Program-made: the position numbers and the translations under genes
Notes under the pieces: generated by a model
Seen by the model: only the letters and a program-made list of their open reading frames with translations
Told to the model about the DNA's origin: nothing
The model's database searches: none
Shown here: piece after piece, positions 1 to 5,787 of the stretch
Layout: the number at the start of each line of letters is the position of its first letter
Position numbering within the stretch: the stretch's first letter is position 1
From: Acidobacteriota bacterium
Lineage (GTDB): Bacteria; Actinomycetota; Actinomycetes; Actinomycetales; Micrococcaceae
Assembly: GCA_019352125.1 (NCBI GenBank)
Contig: JABBNV010000184.1
Span: 1-5,897, forward strand
Direction of reading: 5' to 3'
Length of the DNA stretch: 5,897 nucleotides

Positions 1-73
1 CTGGCGCTGGCAGAAAATCTCCATTGCGGGGGGGGGTAGATCCATAAACGGGGCGATCAGTTTGGGAGAAAAC
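1..73. other. Left-edge non-coding or gene-end sequence, unassigned
   Basis: No gene can be called here. The plus strand in frame 1 reads LALAENLHCGGG and then a TAG stop at 37-39, which could be the last residues of an upstream gene but is too short to judge. The minus strand is open from ATG codons at 45-43 and 24-22 to the window edge (MDLPPPAMEIFCQRQ), but neither start has a purine-rich ribosome binding site. A run of nine G lies at 28-36 and falls inside both readings. The stretch next to the operator is probably promoter or leader sequence. Confidence 0.3.
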
Positions 74-89
74 GAGAAAGCGCTTTCTC
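74..89. promoter_or_regulatory. LacI-family operator O1 (perfect 16-bp palindrome)
   Basis: GAGAAAGCGCTTTCTC is a perfect inverted repeat centred between 81 and 82. It has the central CG and GAAA/TTTC arms typical of LacI-family operators. The same core recurs before the two enzyme genes (1351-1364 and 5666-5679), which makes it the likely binding site of the regulator encoded just downstream and implies autoregulation. It is the most symmetric of the three sites. It lies upstream of the best plus-strand -10 candidate (98-103), so it would overlap the -35 region of that promoter. Confidence 0.85.
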
Positions 90-93
90 AACC

Positions 94-109
94 GTTATAT
101 GATTCATAT
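94..109. promoter_or_regulatory. Putative lacI promoter -10, possibly bidirectional, within an AT-rich palindrome
   Basis: On the plus strand TATGAT (98-103) matches the -10 consensus at 5 of 6 bases. No good -35 is seen at 16-18 bp, where operator O1 lies instead. On the minus strand TATAAC (99-94) also matches 5 of 6, and O1 begins 4 nt downstream of it, but no -35 is visible for that direction either. The block also contains the 13-bp palindrome ATATGATTCATAT (97-109), which could be a second regulatory site. Promoter assignment is an inference from base matches only. Confidence 0.4.
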
Positions 110-213
110 CAATACGCAGGGCGCCAAGTCAAGGAACGCAGCAATATGGCTGCACGACGTGACGTGATGCCCAAGAATCTCAACGCGAACGAAATTCGAC
201 TGCAAGGAGCACC

Positions 214-1260
214 ATGGCCAAGCGCGCCCAGACCACCCGAGTCGGCATTTCTGATGTAGCCGCGAAGGCCGGAGTTTCCCTGGCGACTGTCTCGAGAGTC
301 ATGAACGGGAATTTGAGCGTTGACCCACAGATAGCCACGCGGGTCCGCGCCACCGCCACTGAACTGAAGTACCAGCCGAACCCTACAGGCCGGAATTTAG
401 CTCGGGGCAAGACAGACACTGTTGGAGTAGTAGTCCCCGACCTGGGTAACCCAACATTCCAGTCAGTACTCCGCGGCGTGAGCCGTGCGGCCGCGCTGGA
501 TGGTTACCGCGTTCTCATCGCGGATTCCTCGGAGGTCTCAAGCGAGGAATCCATCCTGGCGAGCGAGGCACGCCGCCGGTGCGACGGGGTAGTACTGTGC
601 GCGCCCCGCATGAGCCCGGCAGAACTTGAGGAACTAGCACCATCACTGTATCCCATGGTGCTAGTGAATCGAACCACCGATGCCACCAGCAGTCCCAGCG
701 TGATCGTCGACTATGGGAAAGGTATCCAGGACTTGGCCGCACACCTGATGGAGCTTGGCCACACGCGCCTGGCCTACGTGGCGGGCCCGGAGAGCAGTGC
801 CTCCAATGGGCTAAGACTTGCCGGATTGGCTACCTTCCGGGAAGCTAACCCGAGCATCGAGATCCAGGTTCTCCCCAATGGCTCCACCTTCGAAGACGGA
901 TACAACTCCGCGGCTGCCGTCCTTGACTCCGGCGCAACCGGCATCATGGCGTTCAATGACCTCACAGCAATGGGCCTGCTTAGCAATCTCAACGAACGAG
1001 GCATCCGGGTGCCCGCCGAGCTGTCCGTCACTGGCTTCGATGACATCCCATTCGCCCGCTACACCACGCCGGCGTTGACCACCGCGGACGTGCCGATCGT
1101 GGAGGTTGGCGAGCAGGCGTGGCGCCAGATGCGGGATCTACTCAACAGCCCTGAGGGAAATGATGCTGGCGCCTCCACCCCGGAAGGAGTTACACGTACC
1201 TTCTCCCCCTCACTAGTGGTCAGAGGAAGTACTGCGGCCCCAGCCAGCAAGGCACAATAG
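214..1260 (+). CDS. LacI-family transcriptional repressor, local regulator of the GH78/CE7 locus
   Basis: This is a 348-residue protein, the usual length for LacI/GalR regulators. The N-terminal helix-turn-helix spans about residues 11-32 (ISDVAAKAGVSLATVSRVMNG). A hinge helix follows at about 56-65, with Leu62 at the place of the leucine that wedges into the operator's central CpG. The periplasmic-binding-protein-like effector and dimerisation domain runs from about 68 (DTVGVVVPDLGNPTF) to about 340 and includes the conserved FNDLTAMG (247-254) and VTGFDDIPFARYTTPALTT (272-290) segments. The start ATG has a strong AAGGAG at 204-209, 4 nt upstream. The recognition pair corresponding to LacI Tyr17-Gln18 is Leu23-Ala24. 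The short tail after 340 (Ala/Ser-rich) is not conserved. Matching palindromes before this gene and both neighbouring enzyme genes suggest that it represses all three. The inducer is unknown, probably the imported sugar or a breakdown product. Confidence 0.95.
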   Translation: MAKRAQTTRVGISDVAAKAGVSLATVSRVMNGNLSVDPQIATRVRATATELKYQPNPTGRNLARGKTDTVGVVVPDLGNPTFQSVLRGVSRAAALDGYRVLIADSSEVSSEESILASEARRRCDGVVLCAPRMSPAELEELAPSLYPMVLVNRTTDATSSPSVIVDYGKGIQDLAAHLMELGHTRLAYVAGPESSASNGLRLAGLATFREANPSIEIQVLPNGSTFEDGYNSAAAVLDSGATGIMAFNDLTAMGLLSNLNERGIRVPAELSVTGFDDIPFARYTTPALTTADVPIVEVGEQAWRQMRDLLNSPEGNDAGASTPEGVTRTFSPSLVVRGSTAAPASKAQ

Positions 1261-1264
1261 CGTT

Positions 1265-1287
1265 AAACCAGCGGTCTGACTGGATTT
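1265..1287 (+). terminator. Weak hairpin after the repressor gene
   Basis: Five bases past the TAG stop, AAACCAG (1265-1271) can pair with CTGG-a-TTT (1280-1287), with one bulged A and an 8-nt loop. The stem is short, has only four G:C-containing core pairs, and no U-tract follows. It might reduce read-through from the repressor gene towards the glycosidase gene, but the evidence is marginal. Confidence 0.25.
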
Positions 1288-1315
1288 ATGCGCGTCCATC
1301 TCCCCCTGATTACCA

Positions 1316-1344
1316 TTGACCTGACACGCGGGATTTGATACGTT
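1316..1344 (+). promoter_or_regulatory. Predicted promoter of the GH78 gene
   Basis: TTGACC (1316-1321) matches the -35 consensus at 5 of 6 bases. Exactly 17 bp later TACGTT (1339-1344) is a weak -10 that is preceded by an extended -10 TG at 1336-1337. Transcription would start near 1351, inside the operator at 1351-1364, leaving a leader of about 30 nt. The arrangement of -35, 17-bp spacer, -10, 6-nt gap and operator closely mirrors the esterase promoter. The start site is predicted, not shown. Confidence 0.6.
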
Positions 1345-1350
1345 TCAGTC

Positions 1351-1364
1351 AGAAAGCGTTTTCT
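1351..1364. promoter_or_regulatory. LacI-family operator O2 before the GH78 gene
   Basis: AGAAAGCGTTTTCT is a 14-bp inverted repeat with one mismatch, T at 1359 opposite G at 1356. It shares the core GAAAGCGYTTTC with O1 and O3. It lies 6 nt after the predicted -10 box and 17 nt before the TTG start, so a bound repressor would cover the transcription start. The mismatch relative to the perfect O1 may lower affinity. Confidence 0.85.
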
Positions 1365-1381
1365 AGCTAAAGCGAGGGCCC

Positions 1382-4300
1382 TTGAGCACGCCTGACTTCC
1401 ACCAAGCTGCAGACTATTCCGCCGAGGCCAACCAGCTAAGTGTGCTGCAGGCTACGGCACTGCACACTGACTACCAGCGCAGACCGCTGGCTGTCACCAC
1501 TACCCCAACCTTTACCTGGCAATTATTGGGGCAGGGCCGAGATGCCCTCCAGACAGCCTTCCAACTGGCAGTGTTCGACGCTGACGGCAAACTTCAGTGG
1601 GACTCTGGCATTCGCAGCGAAGCACAGCAACGATGCGGCTATGCCGGCCCACAGTTGGAACCGGACGCGGACTATACGTGGCGCCTGCAAATTCGCAACT
1701 GCCAAGGAGTCTTGTCCCCGTGGTCTGAACCGGCGGAATTCAGCACTGGCCCGCTAGCGTTCGGCGGTGCAACGTCTCCTGCCATGTGGATTTCGAGGGC
1801 GCCCGGCGGGCGGTCCGCAGTCTCGATCATGGACGGCAATCTACGCGTGGCCGCCGCCAGCCTGCTTCGCCTCCCGTTTGAGCCCGCTGCCGATTTCACT
1901 CTGCGAACTCGTGTGCGGATAGCCATGGGAGGGCTGACGCTTCTATTGCGCGGAACTGACAGTACACATCACACGGGCACCACCGAAGATGCCGGTAAAC
2001 CTCAGGGCATTGCTCTTCGGCTCAATCGAGCACTGGAATGCAGCTGGGTCAACGTTATGGGGACCACGGAGGGCCCAGAATCGGAGCGGGTTCCGGTACT
2101 TGTGGGTCCTGACGCGAGCCCTACTTGGCATGAGTTCGAAATTCGGGCCGCGGGCAGCCGTCTCGCCGTATCCGTCGACGGCCGCGCAGTATCAGAGTTC
2201 CAGACCGCCACCACGGGCCGCGGCTTCCTGGCCATCAGCCAAGCACCTAGAGAACAAGCCGAGTTCAGCTCCTTTACTCTTCAAACAGCTCAAGGAACCA
2301 CGACGTTGGACTTCCCGCAAGCTGGTTTGGACGGCTGGGATCTCACTATCTCAGAGCGTGAGATCGACGAATGGACGCTACTGCGGGGCACGGTCCCCCT
2401 CCGGGGGAAGGTCACACGGGCCCGCCTTTACGCTGCGGGATGCCATCAGTTTGAGCTCTACGTCAACGGTACGTCTGCGGGTCGCGGCGGATCCTTCAGC
2501 TACGCGGGGGAAGGCAGATACCAGACCTTCGACGTTGCCGAGCTGCTCCAGGACTCCTCCAGCGCCACTATTGCTGTGCTGCTGCACTGGTTTGGCCCCG
2601 GCCAAGGGCGCGCCCCCGGCGCACCGGGGCTGTTAGCGCAGCTGAGCCTGACCTACCAGGACGGCTCGCGCGCCTTCTTCGAGACTGGCCCAGACTGGAT
2701 GGTTGCCAGCGGGCCCTACGAGCAATCAGGCTACCGAAATGACGAAGGCGATCCAGTGGAACATCTCCGCGCACCAGGCTGGCCACAGGGCAGCCCGGAC
2801 GCCTGGCGCCAGCCCGATTTTGACGACTCCGCTTGGCTGCCCGCCCTGGTTTCCGCACGGGATACTCAGCAAGTCCTTCCACTACTGCCTCAGGAAACTG
2901 CGCTCAAAGAAGAATACGTTTCCGCCACGAGAATGCTGCAGGCCTCGGATGGGACGCTGGTGGCCGACTTTGGAAGGGTTCTCCCTGGCCGGCCTGTTGT
3001 TGAGTTCATAGAGGGAATAGCCGGAAGAATCGTGCACCTGCGGGCCGGATACACCTTGGGCGACGGCGGGAGGGTGGCCCAGGACAAGCTTCAAACGCAA
3101 AACACTGACATGTCTTTTCCCTACACCCAGCAAGACGGGCCACAGGAATACCACGCATTCACCCACCTCGGTTTTCGTTACCTTGAAATCCCCGGTATTG
3201 ATGCCGGTGCGCTGGGTGCCGTGGGCGCCGTCGTGGTCCATGGAAAGCACCCCTTCGAGGGGATCCTGCACAGCTCAGACCCTGACTTGAACGCAGTTCT
3301 GAAACTACTGGCTGACTCCACGATGTACGGCATCCAGGAACAGTTCGTGGATACACCCACGCGGGAAAAGGGTCAGTTCCTTGGCGACGCCGTCAATATT
3401 TCGTACGCCGCCATGGCTCTTTTGGGGGATCGGGCCTACACGCGCACGGCGTTGCGGGAATTTGCAGCATCAGCGCGGCGCTACTGGTCCACTGAGGATG
3501 AGCGCGGCCGCTACAACGCCGTGTATCCCAACGGCGACGGCAAACGGGACATCCCGGACTTCTCCCTCCAGATGGTTGAGTGGGCACTCGAGTACCACCG
3601 GCAATCGGGGGACGTGGCGATGTTGGAGGAACTGTATCCGCAACTGAGCGACACGGCAGGGTACGTGCTTCGCCACGCGGCTGAGAACGGGCCTACCGCC
3701 GGATTGGTCACGGATTTGGGCGGCGGATCCGGCCCATATCTGCACGGCATCGTGGACTGGCCAGCCCCGGGACGCTTTGGCTACGACCTGGATACGGCTG
3801 CGCGGACCACGGTCAACGCGCAGGCGTATGGAGTGCTCGACGGCGTAGCACGTCTCTCCGAACTGCTGGGCAGACCCGCCGCTGAAACCGCGCACTACCG
3901 CACATCAGCAGACAATCTAGCAGCCGCCATGAACTCTCGGCTTCGGGTGAGCGGCCGCTTTGTGGACGGCCTTCGTGCCGATGGTTCGCCCAGCCTGCAT
4001 GCATCTTCCCATGCCACATCATTCCCCCTCTCGCTCGGGGTGACGGAGCCTGAGTTCTGGACATCGGACGCGGACTATCTTGCATCGCGCGGCATGCGCC
4101 AAGGTCCCATGACTGTTCACCGACTGTTCCGTGCGCTACTGCGCGCAGGGCAGGTACAGCCCGTGGTAAATCTGCTGACCAGCACGGATGGCCCCGGCTG
4201 GATGCGAATCCTTGCCGCAGGGGGGACGTTCACGTGGGAGGCCTGGGAGCTGGTGGAGGGCACCGACTACAGCCAGTCCCATGCCTGGAGCGCATCAGTT

Positions 4301-4618
4301 CTGCGTGAAATTGTGGAGCACCTACTGGGCGTCCAGCCAGCCGAACCCGGCGCCGCGCGGCTGCACCTTGCCCCGCCAATGTGCTCACTGGAAGGTTTCT
4401 CCGGCACTGTGCCCACGGAGCGAGGCCCGGTCTCTCTCGAGTGGAAACGCAACGGGGGAACGCTCAGTGTCAGGGTCCAACTGCCCGCTGGAACTACCGC
4501 GTCACTAACGGTCCCTGCTGGCAGCTACCGCGTCACCGGAACTCACACATACAGCTATGTGTCCGGCCCTGACATTGAGCTGGTGCCCGGTAGTTGGGAC
4601 ATCCAGCCGGTGAGTTGA
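1382..4618 (+). CDS. Multidomain alpha-L-rhamnosidase-type glycoside hydrolase (GH78), probably cytoplasmic
   Basis: This 1078-residue enzyme is predicted to release terminal alpha-L-rhamnose by an inverting mechanism. Visible domains are an Ig/FnIII-like N-terminal sandwich (about 22-124); a beta-rich, concanavalin-like insertion (about 145-301); a rhamnosidase N-terminal carbohydrate-binding-like domain (about 333-490, with RARLYAAGCHQFELYVNG); a second beta domain (about 505-605, ending THLGFRYLEIPG); the six-hairpin (alpha/alpha)6 barrel (about 620-980); and a C-terminal beta-sandwich (about 985-1065). In the barrel, DTPTREKGQFLGD (657-669) supplies Asp657, Glu662 and Asp669, whose spacing fits the rhamnose-contacting D-E-D triad I recall from Bacillus RhaB. 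GGTFTWEAWE supplies Glu953 as the likely general base, and SHAW (966-969) follows. There is no signal peptide or membrane segment. TTG at 1382 is the only usual start after the in-frame TAG at 1364, and GAGGG lies 3 nt before it. The exact sugar is unproven, because variant GH78 members may act on related linkages. Confidence 0.88.
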   Translation: MSTPDFHQAADYSAEANQLSVLQATALHTDYQRRPLAVTTTPTFTWQLLGQGRDALQTAFQLAVFDADGKLQWDSGIRSEAQQRCGYAGPQLEPDADYTWRLQIRNCQGVLSPWSEPAEFSTGPLAFGGATSPAMWISRAPGGRSAVSIMDGNLRVAAASLLRLPFEPAADFTLRTRVRIAMGGLTLLLRGTDSTHHTGTTEDAGKPQGIALRLNRALECSWVNVMGTTEGPESERVPVLVGPDASPTWHEFEIRAAGSRLAVSVDGRAVSEFQTATTGRGFLAISQAPREQAEFSSFTLQTAQGTTTLDFPQAGLDGWDLTISEREIDEWTLLRGTVPLRGKVTRARLYAAGCHQFELYVNGTSAGRGGSFSYAGEGRYQTFDVAELLQDSSSATIAVLLHWFGPGQGRAPGAPGLLAQLSLTYQDGSRAFFETGPDWMVASGPYEQSGYRNDEGDPVEHLRAPGWPQGSPDAWRQPDFDDSAWLPALVSARDTQQVLPLLPQETALKEEYVSATRMLQASDGTLVADFGRVLPGRPVVEFIEGIAGRIVHLRAGYTLGDGGRVAQDKLQTQNTDMSFPYTQQDGPQEYHAFTHLGFRYLEIPGIDAGALGAVGAVVVHGKHPFEGILHSSDPDLNAVLKLLADSTMYGIQEQFVDTPTREKGQFLGDAVNISYAAMALLGDRAYTRTALREFAASARRYWSTEDERGRYNAVYPNGDGKRDIPDFSLQMVEWALEYHRQSGDVAMLEELYPQLSDTAGYVLRHAAENGPTAGLVTDLGGGSGPYLHGIVDWPAPGRFGYDLDTAARTTVNAQAYGVLDGVARLSELLGRPAAETAHYRTSADNLAAAMNSRLRVSGRFVDGLRADGSPSLHASSHATSFPLSLGVTEPEFWTSDADYLASRGMRQGPMTVHRLFRALLRAGQVQPVVNLLTSTDGPGWMRILAAGGTFTWEAWELVEGTDYSQSHAWSASVLREIVEHLLGVQPAEPGAARLHLAPPMCSLEGFSGTVPTERGPVSLEWKRNGGTLSVRVQLPAGTTASLTVPAGSYRVTGTHTYSYVSGPDIELVPGSWDIQPVS

Positions 4619-4624
4619 TGCAGC

Positions 4625-4658
4625 CTGAGGTCATGGCGTCGCGGCGCCTGACCCTCAG
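4625..4658. terminator. Bidirectional hairpin terminator between convergent genes
   Basis: The arms CTGAGGTCA (4625-4633) and TGACCCTCAG (4649-4658) pair over 9 bp with one bulged C. Inside them, GGCG (4635-4638) pairs with CGCC (4645-4648) around a 6-nt loop, leaving only T4634 unpaired. This gives about 13 bp of stem, which is long and GC-rich, in a 36-bp gap between two converging genes. The right arm covers the esterase stop codon (4655-4657). No U-tract follows on either strand, which resembles the U-less terminators described in actinobacteria. A shared terminator role is inferred from structure and position. Confidence 0.7.
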
Positions 4659-5632
4659 AGCGCAAAGTGATCGGCGAGCCATCGCAGGCGTTCTATTTCA
4701 TGGAACTCCTGGCCACCCTCGTGTCCGTTGTAGGTGTAGACCCGCATTTGTTTCTCCTCATGACCCCAGGCGTTGAAGGTGGCGAATACGGTTGAAGGTG
4801 GGCAGGTAGCGTCCATCAGGGCCACGGAAAAGAGTGCCGGAACTCGGGCCAATGCAGCCAGGGCCGTGCCGTCAAAGTATGAGAGGGTTTCGAAGACGGC
4901 CTCTTCTCGGTGCCGAAACCGGCGCAAGTAGGCACCAATTTCTCCGTATGGCATAGCGTCAGTGATGGTGGCTGCGCGGCGGAAGTGCTGCAGAAAAGGA
5001 ACGTCCGGCAATGCACCTGAGACGAGTGGGGACAGCGCTGCCGCAGCGATGGCGATACCTCCACCTTGGCTGATTCCGGCTACCACAATCCGGCGAGGAT
5101 CAACGAGCGGGTGAGCCGCGGCCGCATCCACGGCACGGACGGCATCGGCATACACGCGGCGGTAATAGTAATCATGTGGGTTCATGATGCCCTGGGTCAT
5201 CCGTCCGGAAACGGAGTTTTGGCCTGCCGACGGATGATCGTCGGGGGTATCCCCCGCTGTGCCTCCCGCGCCCTGCCCACGGGTATCCATAATGAAGTGC
5301 GCATAGCCAGCCTGCGCATAAAGAGTGCTTTGGTGAGACAGCCCGCGCCCTCCGCCATAGCCGACAAATTCAACCACAGCTGGCAACGGCCCCTCCGCAC
5401 CCGCAGGAGCCTTCAACCACCCCTTGACGCGAGTGCCCCCAAAACCCGTGAACGTGACGTCCCAGGTGTCAATCAGGGCTAGAGAGTTATCTACCAGAAC
5501 AAACTCCACCGTGTCCGCAGCTGCCGGAATAGCATCCATAGTTACAGTCCAGAACTCGCTAAGGTCCGCCGGCGCCGTGACATCGGGCTGATAGCGGCGC
5601 AAGTCGTCAAGGGGCAAATCAAACAGGGCCAT
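4655..5632 (-). CDS. CE7-family acetyl esterase (acetyl xylan esterase / cephalosporin-C deacetylase type)
   Basis: This 325-residue alpha/beta hydrolase has the typical CE7 length. The family normally removes O-acetyl groups from short oligosaccharides and accepts acetylated cephalosporins. All signature motifs are present: RGQ at 118-120 (MDTRGQGAGG), the nucleophile elbow GISQG with Ser188, Asp274 in the segment ALMDATCPPST, and His304 followed by Glu in YNGHEGG. Ser188 and Asp274 match the numbering I recall for the Thermotoga maritima enzyme. Tyr92 of GYGGG and Gln189 are likely oxyanion-hole residues. There is no signal peptide, so it probably acts in the cytoplasm, as is usual for CE7. 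The start ATG (5632-5630) has a purine-rich AGAAAAGAG about 4 nt upstream. It converges with the GH78 gene and has its own copy of the shared operator, which suggests deacetylation of the same imported substrate. The natural substrate, xylo-oligosaccharide or acetylated rhamnose-containing glycan, cannot be decided. Confidence 0.93.
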   Translation of the reverse strand: MALFDLPLDDLRRYQPDVTAPADLSEFWTVTMDAIPAAADTVEFVLVDNSLALIDTWDVTFTGFGGTRVKGWLKAPAGAEGPLPAVVEFVGYGGGRGLSHQSTLYAQAGYAHFIMDTRGQGAGGTAGDTPDDHPSAGQNSVSGRMTQGIMNPHDYYYRRVYADAVRAVDAAAAHPLVDPRRIVVAGISQGGGIAIAAAALSPLVSGALPDVPFLQHFRRAATITDAMPYGEIGAYLRRFRHREEAVFETLSYFDGTALAALARVPALFSVALMDATCPPSTVFATFNAWGHEEKQMRVYTYNGHEGGQEFHEIERLRWLADHFAL

Positions 5633-5665
5633 GATGCTCTTTTCTCGAGGTCCTCAAGCATAGTT

Positions 5666-5679
5666 GGAAAGCGTTTTCC
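5666..5679. promoter_or_regulatory. LacI-family operator O3 before the esterase gene
   Basis: GGAAAGCGTTTTCC is a 14-bp inverted repeat with one mismatch, G5671 opposite T5674, at the same position as the mismatch in O2. It shares the GAAAGCGYTTTC core with O1 and O2. On the esterase strand it starts 5 nt after the predicted -10 box and ends 33 nt before the ATG, so it would overlap the transcription start. Repression by the LacI-family protein encoded at 214-1260 is the simplest reading. Confidence 0.85.
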
Positions 5680-5684
5680 CTTTG

Positions 5685-5713
5685 ACAATACGCGGAGGAT
5701 TTCTAGCGCGCAA
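5685..5713 (-). promoter_or_regulatory. Predicted promoter of the esterase gene
   Basis: Read on the minus strand, TTGCGC (5713-5708) and TATTGT (5690-5685) are separated by exactly 17 bp. The -10 matches consensus at 4 of 6 bases and the -35 at 3 of 6. Transcription would begin about 5676-5679, inside the operator, giving a leader of roughly 45 nt. The spacing matches that of the GH78 promoter, which strengthens an otherwise modest prediction. Confidence 0.5.
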
Positions 5714-5760
5714 GCACTCTACGGACACGTTACAAGCGGCCACCCTACGGTGAGCGTGCA

Positions 5761-5787
5761 CGGAAAGTGGGTAGCCACGATTTTCCG
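5761..5787. repeat. Inverted repeat / hairpin upstream of the esterase promoter
   Basis: CGGAAA (5761-5766) pairs with TTTCCG (5782-5787), and GTGG (5767-5770) pairs with CCAC (5775-5778) around the loop GTAG. This makes a 10-bp stem with a 3-nt bulge (5779-5781). It lies about 50 bp upstream of the esterase -35. It could be the terminator of a gene entering from the right edge or a binding site for another regulator. The sequence does not decide between these. Confidence 0.4.

Noticed and set aside
62..259. 65-residue plus-strand reading frame, open back to the left edge
   Set aside because: It runs across the operator and promoter, overlaps the start of the repressor gene in another frame, and has no recognisable domain.
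1989..2636. 215-residue plus-strand frame inside the GH78 gene
   Set aside because: The GH78 frame is continuous and meaningful through this region. The alternative is rich in Ser, Pro and Arg, typical of an out-of-frame reading.
3470..3895. 141-residue minus-strand frame inside the GH78 gene
   Set aside because: It lies opposite the conserved catalytic barrel, with no domain or ribosome binding site that would support a gene.
5066..5482. 138-residue plus-strand frame antisense to the esterase
   Set aside because: The esterase on the other strand has all CE7 motifs. The antisense frame is a by-product of GC-rich codons and resembles no family.
5682..5687. TTGACA on the plus strand as a -35 box
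   Set aside because: No acceptable -10 follows at 16-18 bp and no plus-strand gene starts downstream. The same bases serve as the minus-strand -10 region of the esterase.
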